From positions 1 through 64,000 of the forward strand of contig JBFWVZ010000005.1 in assembly GCA_050246475.1 (NCBI GenBank): a stretch of DNA of 64,000 nt, in the 5' to 3' direction. The notes under the pieces were generated by a model, which was not told the origin of the DNA, did not search any database, and saw only the letters and a program-made list of their open reading frames with translations. The stretch is from CADEEL01 sp050246475. GTDB taxonomy: Bacteria > Pseudomonadota > Alphaproteobacteria > Caulobacterales > Aquidulcibacteraceae. How positions within the stretch are numbered: position 1 is the stretch's first letter; each line of letters opens with the position of its first letter. Shown here in pieces: positions 9,214 through 17,384 of the stretch. The position numbers and the translations under genes are program-made.

Positions 9214-10011
9214 CTAGGCCCCCTTCCAATCCGGCTTGCGCTTCTGCGCGAACGCCAGCGGGCCTTCGACGAAATCCTGGCTCTTAAAGAGCGCGCCGAT
9301 GCCGTCATATTTCATCTGCGCTTTGAGCGCCGCTTCGACGGACGGCTCCATGAGCCCGCGATTGATCGCGTCCTTCGTGGCGCGGACCGACATGGGCGAG
9401 CATTCGAGGATTTCGCCGGCCCAGCGCTTGGCGGCGTTCATCAAGTCGGCTTGCGGCACGACCTCGTTGACGAAGCCGAGCTCCTTGCCTTCCTTCGCCG
9501 AAACGCGCCGGCCGGTGAGCATCATGCCCATCGCCTGTTTCATTCCAATTTGGCGCGGCAGCCGGTGAAGCCCGCCCGCCAACGCCGCCAACCCGACCCG
9601 CGGCTCTGGCAGCGCGAAGGTCGCGTTGTCCGATGCGATGATGAGATCGCACGCGAGCGCGATCTCGAAGCCCCCGCCCATGGCGACGCCGTTGACCGCC
9701 GCGATCACCGGCTTGGTTAAGTCGAACCGGCTCGTCAGCCCCGCGAAGCCGGATTTGGGCTGGCCGCTCATATCGCCGCCCATCGCCTGATATTTGAGGT
9801 CGTTCCCGGCGGAGAACGCGCGCTCCCCCGCGCCAGTGATGATGGCGACCCAGAGGTTCGGATCGGCCGCGAATTGATCGAACGCGTCCGCCAGCGCGCG
9901 GTTCGCGGGCGGGTGGAGCGCATTCATCACGTCCGGGCGGTTGATGGTGATCAGCATCACCCGGCCGTCGGCCTCGATTTTGCAGAACTCGGTTTCCGCA
10001 GCGTTCACCAT
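9214..10011 (-). CDS. Enoyl-CoA hydratase/isomerase family protein
   Basis: 265 residues from the ATG at 10011; the reading frame stays open far upstream but that part is antisense shadow of the next gene. Crotonase fold: the oxyanion-hole segments AFSAGNDLKY and GVAMGGGFEIALACDL are both present. Both catalytic glutamates of true hydratases are retained (GGGFE and ALPEPRVGL), so hydration of a trans-2-enoyl-CoA is plausible. The substrate is not determined; no beta-oxidation operon surrounds it. It is transcribed divergently from the GYF_2 gene. Confidence 0.93.
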   Translation of the reverse strand: MVNAAETEFCKIEADGRVMLITINRPDVMNALHPPANRALADAFDQFAADPNLWVAIITGAGERAFSAGNDLKYQAMGGDMSGQPKSGFAGLTSRFDLTKPVIAAVNGVAMGGGFEIALACDLIIASDNATFALPEPRVGLAALAGGLHRLPRQIGMKQAMGMMLTGRRVSAKEGKELGFVNEVVPQADLMNAAKRWAGEILECSPMSVRATKDAINRGLMEPSVEAALKAQMKYDGIGALFKSQDFVEGPLAFAQKRKPDWKGA

Positions 10012-10080
10012 TCGAGTGCTCCCATGCCCAGCCCGCCGGCCAATTTCAGCGACAGCGCCAATCCTAACGCTTCGTTTGCC

Positions 10081-10665
10081 ATGATCGCCCATAGCAGGGG
10101 CGGCGCGCCGCGCAACGATGATTCGCAAGGCGCCGCAGCGGAGAAGCGTGTGAGCCAAGCGCTCGAAGGTTCGACGGATTGGTGGGTCCAGGTGCGTGAG
10201 AGCGCCTATGGGCCGTACACGGAAGGTCAGATCCGGCAATTCATCACCGAAGGCCGCGTGAAGCCTTCGACGATGGTGTCGCGCGATCGCCGCGGCGATT
10301 GGAAGGAGGCGCGCGCCACCGCCCCGTTCGTTGGCGCCCTCGCCCCTCAAGCCTCCCCAGCCGCCGCCGCGCAGCCTGAACTCGCCAACGTCTTCATCTT
10401 CGCCGAAATCCACTCCGGCGCCTGGACGGCCTTCATGGCCGCCGTCGAAACGCTTGGCCGCGTCGCCGAGCTCGCGCCCGGCTTCTGGCTCGTGCGCACC
10501 AAGTTCAGCTCCGGCGTCATCCGCAACACGCTCTCGCAGACGCTCGAGCGCGGGGATCGCTTTGTCGTGGTGGACGCCACGAAGGATCGCCTCGCCTGGT
10601 ACAATATGGGCCCGGGCATCGACGTCTCCATCCGCGAAATCTGGAACGGCGGAATAGACCGCTAG
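10081..10665 (+). CDS. GYF_2-domain protein
   Basis: The central part (WWVQVRESAYGPYTEGQI and following) is a GYF_2 domain, a short module found in many alphaproteobacterial proteins and thought to bind proline-rich or other partners. After an Ala/Pro-rich linker a second globular segment (ANVFIFAEIHS to the end) follows, which I do not recognise. The start is uncertain: ATG 10081 gives 194 residues, ATG 10024 gives a longer form, and GTG 10150 has the best ribosome binding site (GGAG, six bases before it) and would give 171 residues starting VSQALEG. No signal peptide in any of the forms. Confidence 0.75.
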   Translation: MIAHSRGGAPRNDDSQGAAAEKRVSQALEGSTDWWVQVRESAYGPYTEGQIRQFITEGRVKPSTMVSRDRRGDWKEARATAPFVGALAPQASPAAAAQPELANVFIFAEIHSGAWTAFMAAVETLGRVAELAPGFWLVRTKFSSGVIRNTLSQTLERGDRFVVVDATKDRLAWYNMGPGIDVSIREIWNGGIDR

Positions 10666-10719
10666 GGCTTGCGCCGCACCGCTTGAGCCAACATGCTTGG
10701 CGCCTCTTCGGGGGCGGCC

Positions 10720-11808
10720 ATGAAACTTATCCGCGCACTCCTTCTCATCGTCGTCGTGCTCGTCGCGTTGGCGGCGGTGGGCGCGTTCGCATTCCGCGAG
10801 CAAATCGGGCGCGCGCTCTTCGAGCGCACGGTGACGCGCAATCTCGCGCGCGATGTGATGGGCGGTCTGCCGGATGGGCTCCATGCCGTGCTCTGCGGCT
10901 CAGGCTCGCCAATGTCCGATCCAACGCGCATGGGCCCCTGCACGGCGGTGATCGCGGGCGATCACCTCTTCGTGGTGGACATGGGTTCAGGCGCGGCGCG
11001 CAATTTCGCGCCGATGGGTTTGCCGATCGGAGACGCGGAAGCCGCGTTCATCACGCACTTCCATTCCGATCACATCGACGGGCTCGGCGAGTTCATGCTG
11101 CTGCGCTGGGTCAATGGCGGGCATGATGCGCCCCTGCCGGTCTATGGTCCCGAAGGCGTCGACGCCGTCGTCAACGGATTCAACGCCGCCTACACGCTCG
11201 ATCGCGGATACCGCGTCGCCCATCACGGCGCGGACATCAATCCGCCCGCCGGCTTCGGCGGAACGCCGCATCCGTTCGCGTTTCCCGAGGGCCGCAGCGC
11301 GGCAGTGGTCTATGATCAAGACGGCGTGCGCGTAACAGCGATCAGCGTCTCACATCCGCCGATTTCGCCATCGGTCGCCTATCGCTTCGACTATTCGGGC
11401 CGCTCGCTCGTCATCAGCGGGGACACCACGCCCTCGCCTGCGCTTGTCGAAAACGCGCGCGGCGCCGATCTCCTGATTCACGAAGCCCTGAACGCGGAAA
11501 TGGTCTCGTTCTTGAGCGCCGAACTGGCCCGCCAGGGCGATCGCCGCGCCGCCAAGATCGTGCATGACATCCTCGACTATCACACGACGCCCCTTCAGGC
11601 GGCCGAAACAGCCCAGCAGGCCGGCGTCCGCGCCCTCCTGCTCACGCACATCGTCCCGCCCGTGCCCGTTCGCTATCTGGAAGCCTATTACATGCGCGGA
11701 ACCGCGGGCGTCTTCGATGGCCAAGTGATCCTTGGGCGCGACGGCGGGCTCGTCTCGCTGCCGCGCGGCGGCGAGCGCGTCGAAACGCGCATGCTTTCCG
11801 TGCGCTGA
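10720..11808 (+). CDS. Metallo-beta-lactamase-fold hydrolase, membrane-anchored
   Basis: 362 residues from the ATG at 10720. The first 25 or so residues form a hydrophobic helix that should act as an uncleaved signal anchor, placing the catalytic domain in the periplasm. The metal site motif THFHSDHIDG (HxHxDH) is intact, with SGDTTPS supplying the bridging Asp and THIVPP a C-terminal His, as in the RNase Z/arylsulfatase-like branch of the superfamily. Possible activities are phosphodiester or sulfate ester hydrolysis; the substrate is unknown. It is followed after 39 bases by the TPR-glycosyltransferase gene in the same direction. Confidence 0.85.
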   Translation: MKLIRALLLIVVVLVALAAVGAFAFREQIGRALFERTVTRNLARDVMGGLPDGLHAVLCGSGSPMSDPTRMGPCTAVIAGDHLFVVDMGSGAARNFAPMGLPIGDAEAAFITHFHSDHIDGLGEFMLLRWVNGGHDAPLPVYGPEGVDAVVNGFNAAYTLDRGYRVAHHGADINPPAGFGGTPHPFAFPEGRSAAVVYDQDGVRVTAISVSHPPISPSVAYRFDYSGRSLVISGDTTPSPALVENARGADLLIHEALNAEMVSFLSAELARQGDRRAAKIVHDILDYHTTPLQAAETAQQAGVRALLLTHIVPPVPVRYLEAYYMRGTAGVFDGQVILGRDGGLVSLPRGGERVETRMLSVR

Positions 11809-11847
11809 GCACTTGCGCGGGGCGCGGCCTTCCCCGATTCCAATCGC

Positions 11848-13599
11848 ATGAGCCAAGCCGCCAGCCCCGCCGAACAATTGATCGCGCGCGGCGCGGCGCT
11901 GCATCAGGCCGGGCGCCTCGACGAAGCCGCCGCGCTCTACCGCCAAGCGCTCGAACTCGATCCCGCCAGCACCCAAACGCTCACCCTGCTCGGAACGATC
12001 CATCTGCAGCGCGGCGCTTACGAGGAGGGCCTCAAATGGATCGACACATCGCTTGCCCAGGCGCCGGCGCAACCCATCGCACTCAACAGCCGCGCCGCCG
12101 CGTTCAACCAGATGGGCCGCTTCGCCGAAGCGCTGCGCGATGCGGAGCAGGCGCTCACCCTGAAGCTTGATTTCGCCGCCGCGCACACCAATCGCGGCGA
12201 TGCGCTGCGCGGGATTGGGCGTCTGCAGGAAGCGCTCGTGAGCTATCAGTCGGCCGCGCGCGTTGATCCGCGCTACATACCTGCGTTCAACAATGCGGGC
12301 GCGCTTCTGCTCATGCTCGGGGCGCCGGATTCCGCGCTCGGCCTCTACGATCACGTCGCAAGACTTTTTCCCGACTCCGCCGACGCCCACGCCAACCGTG
12401 CCGCGGCGTTGTTGGCGCTGCGCGATTTCGCCGGCGCGCTCGCCGCCTCGGAACGCGCGCTTTCGCTAAAGGCCAACCACGCCCAGGCCCATCAGAACCG
12501 CGCCGTAGCGCTCCGCGATCTCGGCCGTTTCGACGAATCTCTCGCCGCCTTCGACGCAGCGCTCGCCGCAGCGCCGCGATCAGCCCAAGCGCACAATTAC
12601 CGCGCCGCCCTGCTGGAGCGGCTGGAGCGCTTCGACGAAGCCGCCAAGGGTTACGATAACGCCGCCGTTCTCGGGGATCGCGAAGCCCCGCTCAACATGG
12701 CCTTGCTGCACTTGAAGCGCGGCAATTTCACCGCAGGCTGGAGAGCCTACGAAGCGCGCTGGAGCGCATCACGCATGCCGCGCCGCGAAACTGGCGCGCC
12801 GCTTTGGCTCGGAGAGACGCCCCTTCAAGGCAAGACGCTGCTGCTTCACGCGGAGCAAGGCTTCGGCGACACGATCATGTTCGCGCGCTATGCGCTGCTT
12901 GCGAAGGCGCAAGGCGCAAGAGTTCTGCTTGAGGTTCAGCCGCCGCTCGCGTCGCTGATGAAGTCACTCGATTCCGGCATCGAGATCAATTCTCGCGGCA
13001 GCCCTCTTCCCGCGCACGATCTGCAAACGCCGCTGATGAGCGCGCCGCTCGCCTTCCGCACAACGCTCGAAACGATACCGGCGAAGACGCCCTATCTTTC
13101 GGCCGATCCGGCGAAGGTCGAGGCATCGCGCACGAAGCTTGGCGAACGCACCAGGCCGCGGATCGGCTTCGTGCTTTCCGGCGGCGCAGGCGCGCGCAAC
13201 GATCACGAGCGCAGCATCGATGCGGCGGTCTTCGCTCCGCTTTTCGATCTCGGCGCGGAGTTCCATTGCCTGCAACCCGATTTGCGCGATGCGGATCGCG
13301 CCGCGTTGGCGTCACGCGCGAATGTCACGCCCCATCATCCCGCGGATTTCGCCGAGACGGCCGCGCTCGCGTCGTGCATGGATCTGATCGTCACCGTGGA
13401 CACCGCAACGGCTCACCTAGCCGGGGCGCTCAATCTCCCAATGCGGATCATGCTGTCGAAGGTCGCGGACTATCGCTGGCTTCTCGACCGTGAAGACTCG
13501 CCCTGGCATCCGTCGGCGAAACTCTACCGGCAAGCGCAGCCAAACGACTGGGCGCCCGTGATCGCGCGCATCGCCCAGGACATCAAAGCGCTGCGCTAG
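11848..13599 (+). CDS. TPR protein with C-terminal glycosyltransferase-like domain
   Basis: 583 residues. About eight tetratricopeptide repeats (recognisable A..R..AL...GR..EAL periodicity of 34 residues) fill residues 5-290. The C-terminal half contains LLLHAEQGFGDTIMFARYA and VTVDTATAHLAGAL, typical of the glycosyltransferase-9/SPINDLY-like domain fused to TPRs in alphaproteobacteria, which may glycosylate proteins (for example flagellins) or simply bind nucleotide sugar. The target is unknown. Its stop overlaps the convergent carbonic anhydrase gene by four bases. Confidence 0.88.
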   Translation: MSQAASPAEQLIARGAALHQAGRLDEAAALYRQALELDPASTQTLTLLGTIHLQRGAYEEGLKWIDTSLAQAPAQPIALNSRAAAFNQMGRFAEALRDAEQALTLKLDFAAAHTNRGDALRGIGRLQEALVSYQSAARVDPRYIPAFNNAGALLLMLGAPDSALGLYDHVARLFPDSADAHANRAAALLALRDFAGALAASERALSLKANHAQAHQNRAVALRDLGRFDESLAAFDAALAAAPRSAQAHNYRAALLERLERFDEAAKGYDNAAVLGDREAPLNMALLHLKRGNFTAGWRAYEARWSASRMPRRETGAPLWLGETPLQGKTLLLHAEQGFGDTIMFARYALLAKAQGARVLLEVQPPLASLMKSLDSGIEINSRGSPLPAHDLQTPLMSAPLAFRTTLETIPAKTPYLSADPAKVEASRTKLGERTRPRIGFVLSGGAGARNDHERSIDAAVFAPLFDLGAEFHCLQPDLRDADRAALASRANVTPHHPADFAETAALASCMDLIVTVDTATAHLAGALNLPMRIMLSKVADYRWLLDREDSPWHPSAKLYRQAQPNDWAPVIARIAQDIKALR

Positions 13600-14132
13600 T
13601 CCAAGCGGCTCTTGCCGAGATCCTTCTTGTAGCGCTTCCAATTTTCCACGTAGTGAGCCGCGCTCATGCCGATGAGCATCTTTTGCGGCTCTGAAAGCGC
13701 GCGCGCCACGCGGGCCGGCGCGCCGGTGATTAAATGCCCAGGCTCATAGGTCTTGTTCTCCGTCACCAAGGCATGCGCGCCGATCAGCGAATGGCGCGGG
13801 ATCACGGCGTGATTGAGCACGGTCGCTTTGATGCCGATGAGGGCGTCATCTTCGATTGTGCAGCCATGCAGCATCACGTGATGGCCGATGGTGACGTTGC
13901 CGCCGATCGTCAGCGGCGCGCCATGATCGGTGTGCAGCACCGAGCAATCCTGCACGTTTGAATTTTCGCCGATGACGATGGGATCGTTGTCGCCGCGCAC
14001 CACCGCGCCCCACCAGACCGACGCGTTCTTCTTCATCACCACGCGCCCGATCACGATCGCGCTTGGCGCGACCCAAAACGCGTTCTCGTCCTCGACCTCG
14101 AGATCGGCGTCCGCGAGCGAATAAATCGCCAT
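13596..14132 (-). CDS. Gamma carbonic anhydrase-family protein
   Basis: 178 residues made of left-handed beta-helix hexapeptide repeats (pattern I/V-G-x-x-x/V). The three histidines expected as zinc ligands in gamma-class enzymes are visible in LHTDHG and GHHVMLHG. The family hydrates CO2 reversibly, although many bacterial members (YrdA/PaaY type) are weakly active or use other substrates. A C-terminal helix (KMLIGMSAAHYVENWKRYKK) matches the usual trimer-packing helix. Cytosolic. It is divergent from the RNA/phoH region. Confidence 0.92.
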   Translation of the reverse strand: MAIYSLADADLEVEDENAFWVAPSAIVIGRVVMKKNASVWWGAVVRGDNDPIVIGENSNVQDCSVLHTDHGAPLTIGGNVTIGHHVMLHGCTIEDDALIGIKATVLNHAVIPRHSLIGAHALVTENKTYEPGHLITGAPARVARALSEPQKMLIGMSAAHYVENWKRYKKDLGKSRLD

Positions 14133-14201
14133 GCACTCAGCCCCTTCATGAAACCTTCGCGTCCGTGAAACGCGTCGTTAACTCGGATCATGCGGAATGA
14201 T

Positions 14202-14397
14202 CCCACGCGATGCAAATCGCATCGCGGAGGCAGGCCTTTGCAGGGCCGTCGCGTGGGGGGCGGGGTGACCGCACGACGCAGAAAGGGCGCTTCGCGCGCT
14301 CGCCTGATCGAGCCAAACGGCGCGGAGCCGCACGCTTCCAACGCTTCCGAATTTTTCGAATCGTCCACCGCCGCCGGCCGCACGCCGGCGGCTTTTT
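14202..14397 (+). ncRNA. Candidate structured leader or small RNA upstream of phoH
   Basis: A perfect 9-bp stem (CCCACGCGA 14202-14210 with TCGCGTGGG 14249-14257) is continued by a perfect 6-bp stem (TGCAAA 14211-14216 with TTTGCA 14237-14242) with an asymmetric six-base bulge (14243-14248). GGCC in the loop (14233-14236) is complementary to GGCC in the bulge (14244-14247), which could form a pseudoknot. Further GC-rich hairpins follow, and the segment ends in an intrinsic terminator 30 bases before phoH. It could be a free small RNA or a phoH leader with attenuation. I do not recognise it as a known RNA family; no protein-like frame is convincing here. Confidence 0.45.
14370..14397 (+). terminator. 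Intrinsic terminator before phoH
   Basis: A perfect 9-bp GC stem (GCCGCCGGC 14370-14378 with GCCGGCGGC 14384-14392), a 5-base loop and a TTTTT tract (14393-14397). It sits between the structured segment and the phoH ribosome binding site. Confidence 0.8.
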
Positions 14398-14426
14398 CGT
14401 CTCGTCACTCCAAAAAGGAGACAGCC

Positions 14427-15185
14427 ATGGCAAAACGCTCCGCCCGCAGAAACGCGCGTGAAGGCGTGCTCAACGTGCAGGATTTCGATCGCGGAGAGCG
14501 CGTCCGCAATCTTCATGTCGTTGAAGGCGGCTGGTCTCCCGCGGCGAACGATCGTGACCAGCGCTTCATCAAGAACGTGCGCGCCAAGAGCGACGGCCAG
14601 CAGGCGCTGCTCAACGCCATCGATCAGCATTCGCTCGTTCTCGCGCTCGGCCCCGCCGGCACTGGCAAGACCTATCTCGCCATCGCCAAGGCGGTCGAGG
14701 CGCTGGAAAGCAACAAGGTCGGGCGCATCGTTCTCTCGCGCCCAGCGGTCGAAGCGGGCGAAACGCTCGGCTTTCTGCCCGGCGCGATGGAGGACAAGCT
14801 CGCGCCGTATCTCCGCCCGCTTTACGATGCCCTGCAGGATCGCCTCTCCGCGAAGCGCCTCAAATCCCTGATGGCCGAGGGCCTCATCGAAATCGCGCCC
14901 ATCGGCTTCATGCGCGGGCGCACGCTCAACAATGCCTTCGTCGTGATCGACGAGGCGCAGAACTGCACCTACGGCCAGATGAAGATGCTGCTCACGCGTC
15001 TGGGTTGGCACTCGACGATGGTCGTCACCGGCGATCCCGCGCAAACGGATCTGCTGCCCAATCTCTCCGGTCTCGCAGACGTCGCGGATAAACTTGAGGA
15101 GCTGAAAAACGTCTCGGTCGTGCGCTTGGGCGACGCGGACATCGTCCGCCATCCGCTCGTCGCGTCGATGCTGGGTGTGCTCTAG
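14427..15185 (+). CDS. phoH: PhoH-family ATPase (short form)
   Basis: 252 residues from the ATG at 14427, which has an excellent ribosome binding site (AAGGAG, seven bases upstream). The P-loop GPAGTGKT, the LSRPAVEAGE segment and the Walker B FVVIDEAQN followed by VTGDPAQTDLL define the PhoH ATPase. This short form lacks the N-terminal extension of PhoH-like proteins found beside ybeY and matches the E. coli PhoH type. PhoH proteins are linked to phosphate starvation and RNA metabolism, but the biochemical role is poorly defined. The upstream terminator suggests that expression could depend on readthrough or on a promoter within the 30-base gap. Confidence 0.9.
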   Translation: MAKRSARRNAREGVLNVQDFDRGERVRNLHVVEGGWSPAANDRDQRFIKNVRAKSDGQQALLNAIDQHSLVLALGPAGTGKTYLAIAKAVEALESNKVGRIVLSRPAVEAGETLGFLPGAMEDKLAPYLRPLYDALQDRLSAKRLKSLMAEGLIEIAPIGFMRGRTLNNAFVVIDEAQNCTYGQMKMLLTRLGWHSTMVVTGDPAQTDLLPNLSGLADVADKLEELKNVSVVRLGDADIVRHPLVASMLGVL

Positions 15186-15188
15186 ACT

Positions 15189-15857
15189 TCAGCCTGCGAA
15201 ATTGATCGAGATCGAGACGCGCCGCCCCTCCGTGGGGCAGCCGCCGCTTGCCGAGCCCATGCGATAATTGCGCTCCGCAACCGCCAACGCGGCCGCGCCG
15301 AAGCCATAGCCGCCGGGCGCTTCGTTGGAGACGCCGCAAGAGAGACGCCCGCCTCGCTGAACGGTGCACGAAAGACTCGCGCGCCCTCCTCGGCCTTCGG
15401 CGCGCGCCCCGGCCGGATATTCGCGCGCGATATCGGATGCGCTGGCGCGGGAGATCCAAGGCGGATCGGTGATCGGTTCCGCGCGGCACGCAGCACTCGG
15501 GCGCACCTCGACGGGTCGCGGCGGCGCGGGCGCGGGATCGCCTCCGCGGGCGAGGTGAAGCGCGGCGAATTGCTGCTCGCGCGCCAATGCTTCGCGATCA
15601 TCGGCTCGCGGCGCCTCAGTCGGCGCCGGCTGCGGCTCTGGCGCCGGCGCCTCGGCGCGTTCGGCGCGCGGCTCGGCAAGCGAGCTTTGCTGCTGCTCTC
15701 GCGGCGTAGCTTGCTGGGAGCCCGCGCGGATGTCCGGCAAGATCGGAAACACCGACATCAAAAAGAAGAGCCCGAGCGCCGCGACGACCGCAATCCCGGC
15801 GGCCGCCAGAACGACCAGCCAACCAGGAAGCCCCCCGCCCTTGTCCGCCTCGCTCAT
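15189..15857 (-). CDS. TonB-like C-terminal domain protein
   Basis: 222 residues: a single N-terminal membrane helix (residues about 12-34), a long Pro/Ala/Glu-rich linker (about 45-105) and a C-terminal globular segment (AREYPAGARAEGRGGRASLS...) that has the YP..A...G..G...V layout of TonB C-terminal domains. This is the shape of an energy-transducing TonB protein spanning the periplasm, but no exbB/exbD or TonB-dependent receptor is nearby, and the C-terminal domain has extra cysteines. It may be a stand-alone TonB-like protein. It converges with phoH, three bases apart. Confidence 0.72.
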   Translation of the reverse strand: MSEADKGGGLPGWLVVLAAAGIAVVAALGLFFLMSVFPILPDIRAGSQQATPREQQQSSLAEPRAERAEAPAPEPQPAPTEAPRADDREALAREQQFAALHLARGGDPAPAPPRPVEVRPSAACRAEPITDPPWISRASASDIAREYPAGARAEGRGGRASLSCTVQRGGRLSCGVSNEAPGGYGFGAAALAVAERNYRMGSASGGCPTEGRRVSISINFAG

Positions 15858-15901
15858 GTCCGTCCCCGTCCCGGCCCATTATGGCAGAGGCGAAGAAGCG
15901 C

Positions 15902-16126
15902 TCAATCGCCCTCGTCCTCGTCGAGGTCCATTTCCAGGATGGACATCGTGAAGTGCCAGGAGAGTTCGCCCTCCTCATCGTCGCGCGAGAGGACGCCGAC
16001 GAATTCATCCCCGATATAGATTTCAGCGGAATCCGTCTTGCGCGGGCGCGGCCGGATTTCGAGCGTCTGCGCACCGAGGCGGCGGCGGAGATAGGCCTGC
16101 ACGCGTTCGCGTTCTTCGGAGTCCAC
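15902..16126 (-). CDS. DUF3126 family protein
   Basis: 74 residues, acidic at the C-terminus (MDLDEDEGD). The motifs RVQAYLRRRLG, TDSAEIYIGDEFVGVL and GELSWHFTMSIL are typical of DUF3126, a small cytosolic family restricted to alphaproteobacteria with no known function. Length and start agree with the family. It lies 44 bases upstream of the TonB-like gene on the same strand and could be cotranscribed with it. Confidence 0.88.
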   Translation of the reverse strand: MDSEERERVQAYLRRRLGAQTLEIRPRPRKTDSAEIYIGDEFVGVLSRDDEEGELSWHFTMSILEMDLDEDEGD

Positions 16127-16193
16127 GGGCTCTTCCTTGGGTTAGAGGGCGCGGATGCCGCCTTTGGCCCGCGCCGTCAACCCGCCATGCGCC

Positions 16194-16466
16194 TCAGTCC
16201 CCGCGGTCCCAGTGGGTGGCGCAGCGGCGCAGATGGCGCCCATAGAGGATGAACGCGGCCCCGATGAGCGCGAAGAGGGCCATCACCGTGAGATATTGAT
16301 ACATCCCCTCGGCCAATGCGTCGCCGATCGTGAACGGCGTCAAAAGCGCGATCGCGGCGATCACGATCCAGAGGCACGAACCTGTCCGGATAAACGTATC
16401 GCCGAAGAAATAATTGCGGTCGATCTCGCCGCGCGGACGGCGCTCATAGCGTGGTTGGGAAGCCAT
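16194..16466 (-). CDS. Small two-helix membrane protein
   Basis: 90 residues with a polar N-terminus and two predicted membrane helices (about residues 32-48 and 57-76) flanked by basic residues. No recognised family. It is 27 bases downstream of the secreted protein gene on the same strand and 67 bases before DUF3126, so these small genes may share a transcript. Function unknown. Confidence 0.65.
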   Translation of the reverse strand: MASQPRYERRPRGEIDRNYFFGDTFIRTGSCLWIVIAAIALLTPFTIGDALAEGMYQYLTVMALFALIGAAFILYGRHLRRCATHWDRGD

Positions 16467-16493
16467 GGCGCCGTCTTAGCGCGAGTCGCCCCG

Positions 16494-16907
16494 CTAGCGG
16501 ACCATCTCGAACTGCCCTTGGGCGCCATCGAGATACCACGTGCCGCGAATGCGCCGGCCGCCATCGCTCAGTGTTCCGCGATAATTGACCGTATGCGTCA
16601 TGCCCGCGGCGGGATCGGTGTAGGTTTTGACAAACGAGACCGTGGTCGCGTTGGTCGTGCCGCGCAATGTGGAGATGAGCCAGTGGTATCCGTTCTGCGG
16701 CTGCACGCGCCGCTCCACAATTGTGCCGTTGAGATTTCGCCCGGACTGCGACAGGTCGATCTCGAAGTCGGTCGCTGCATTGCCTGCGCCATAGTAAGTT
16801 CCGCGCCACTCGCCAGTCAGGTTGCCGAGTTGCGCCTCGGCCTGCATGGCGAATCCGCCGATCGCAACGAACGCGGCGATCACAGCTATGAAAACACGCA
16901 GGTTCAT
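16494..16907 (-). CDS. Secreted hypothetical beta-rich protein
   Basis: 137 residues with a Sec signal peptide ending in AEAQ (near residue 26). The mature part begins with the pattern GEWRGTYY...FEIDL and ends with RIRGTWYLDGAQGQFEMVR. Repeated G-x-W and alternating hydrophobic strands suggest a small beta barrel in the periplasm. A purine-rich ribosome binding site (GGGAGGGG) precedes the ATG. I do not recognise a named family. Confidence 0.7.
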   Translation of the reverse strand: MNLRVFIAVIAAFVAIGGFAMQAEAQLGNLTGEWRGTYYGAGNAATDFEIDLSQSGRNLNGTIVERRVQPQNGYHWLISTLRGTTNATTVSFVKTYTDPAAGMTHTVNYRGTLSDGGRRIRGTWYLDGAQGQFEMVR

Positions 16908-16964
16908 GGGGCCCCTCCCTTGGTTTAAGGGGCAGTTTGACCGAATAGATGCGTGCTTGTCGAG

Positions 16965-17375
16965 CTAGTGGTCGCCGCGCGCGCGGAAGCGCTGCTGGAT
17001 GCGGCCATACTCAGGGTGCTTATCCAGACTGTATGAGATCGCGGCGCTCCGCGCTTCCTCCAGCACCTCGCCCGCGCAATTGGAGCCCGCGAACGCCTCA
17101 ATAAGCTGGAGCGCTTTCGACTGGTTCTGCCCCCAACCCATCTGCGTGTCGTAGAGACTGGCGAAGGCCGTCCAGGGCATCATGCTTTGCCCAAGCGTCT
17201 TCGATTCAAAAATCTTCTCGAACTGCGGCTGGAAGAAGCCGAGCCGCGCCCCGATCGTGCCGGTGTCGGCGCCTTCGAGCTCTGTCAGAAAGTCGCTCCA
17301 CGCCTTGTTGGCGTTCGCGAACATTTCGATGAGCCGCGTGTCCCCGCGCCCCAAGCGCTCAAGAAGCTCGTGCAT
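16965..17375 (-). CDS. Hypothetical cytosolic protein downstream of gatA
   Basis: 136 residues, mostly helical, with no signal peptide or membrane segment. It starts only nine bases after the gatA stop codon, so it is very likely translated from the gatC-acetyltransferase-gatA message. Two aromatic-rich stretches (FFQPQFEKIF and MMPWTAFASLY) suggest a compact helical bundle. No family recognised; its position does not by itself prove a link to tRNA amidation. Confidence 0.65.
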   Translation of the reverse strand: MHELLERLGRGDTRLIEMFANANKAWSDFLTELEGADTGTIGARLGFFQPQFEKIFESKTLGQSMMPWTAFASLYDTQMGWGQNQSKALQLIEAFAGSNCAGEVLEEARSAAISYSLDKHPEYGRIQQRFRARGDH

Positions 17376-17384
17376 CGCCCTTGC

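Noticed and set aside
10012..10884. N-terminal extension of the enoyl-CoA hydratase frame up to 10884
   Set aside because: It is antisense to the GYF_2 gene and the start of the MBL-fold gene; the hydratase family begins at the ATG at 10011.
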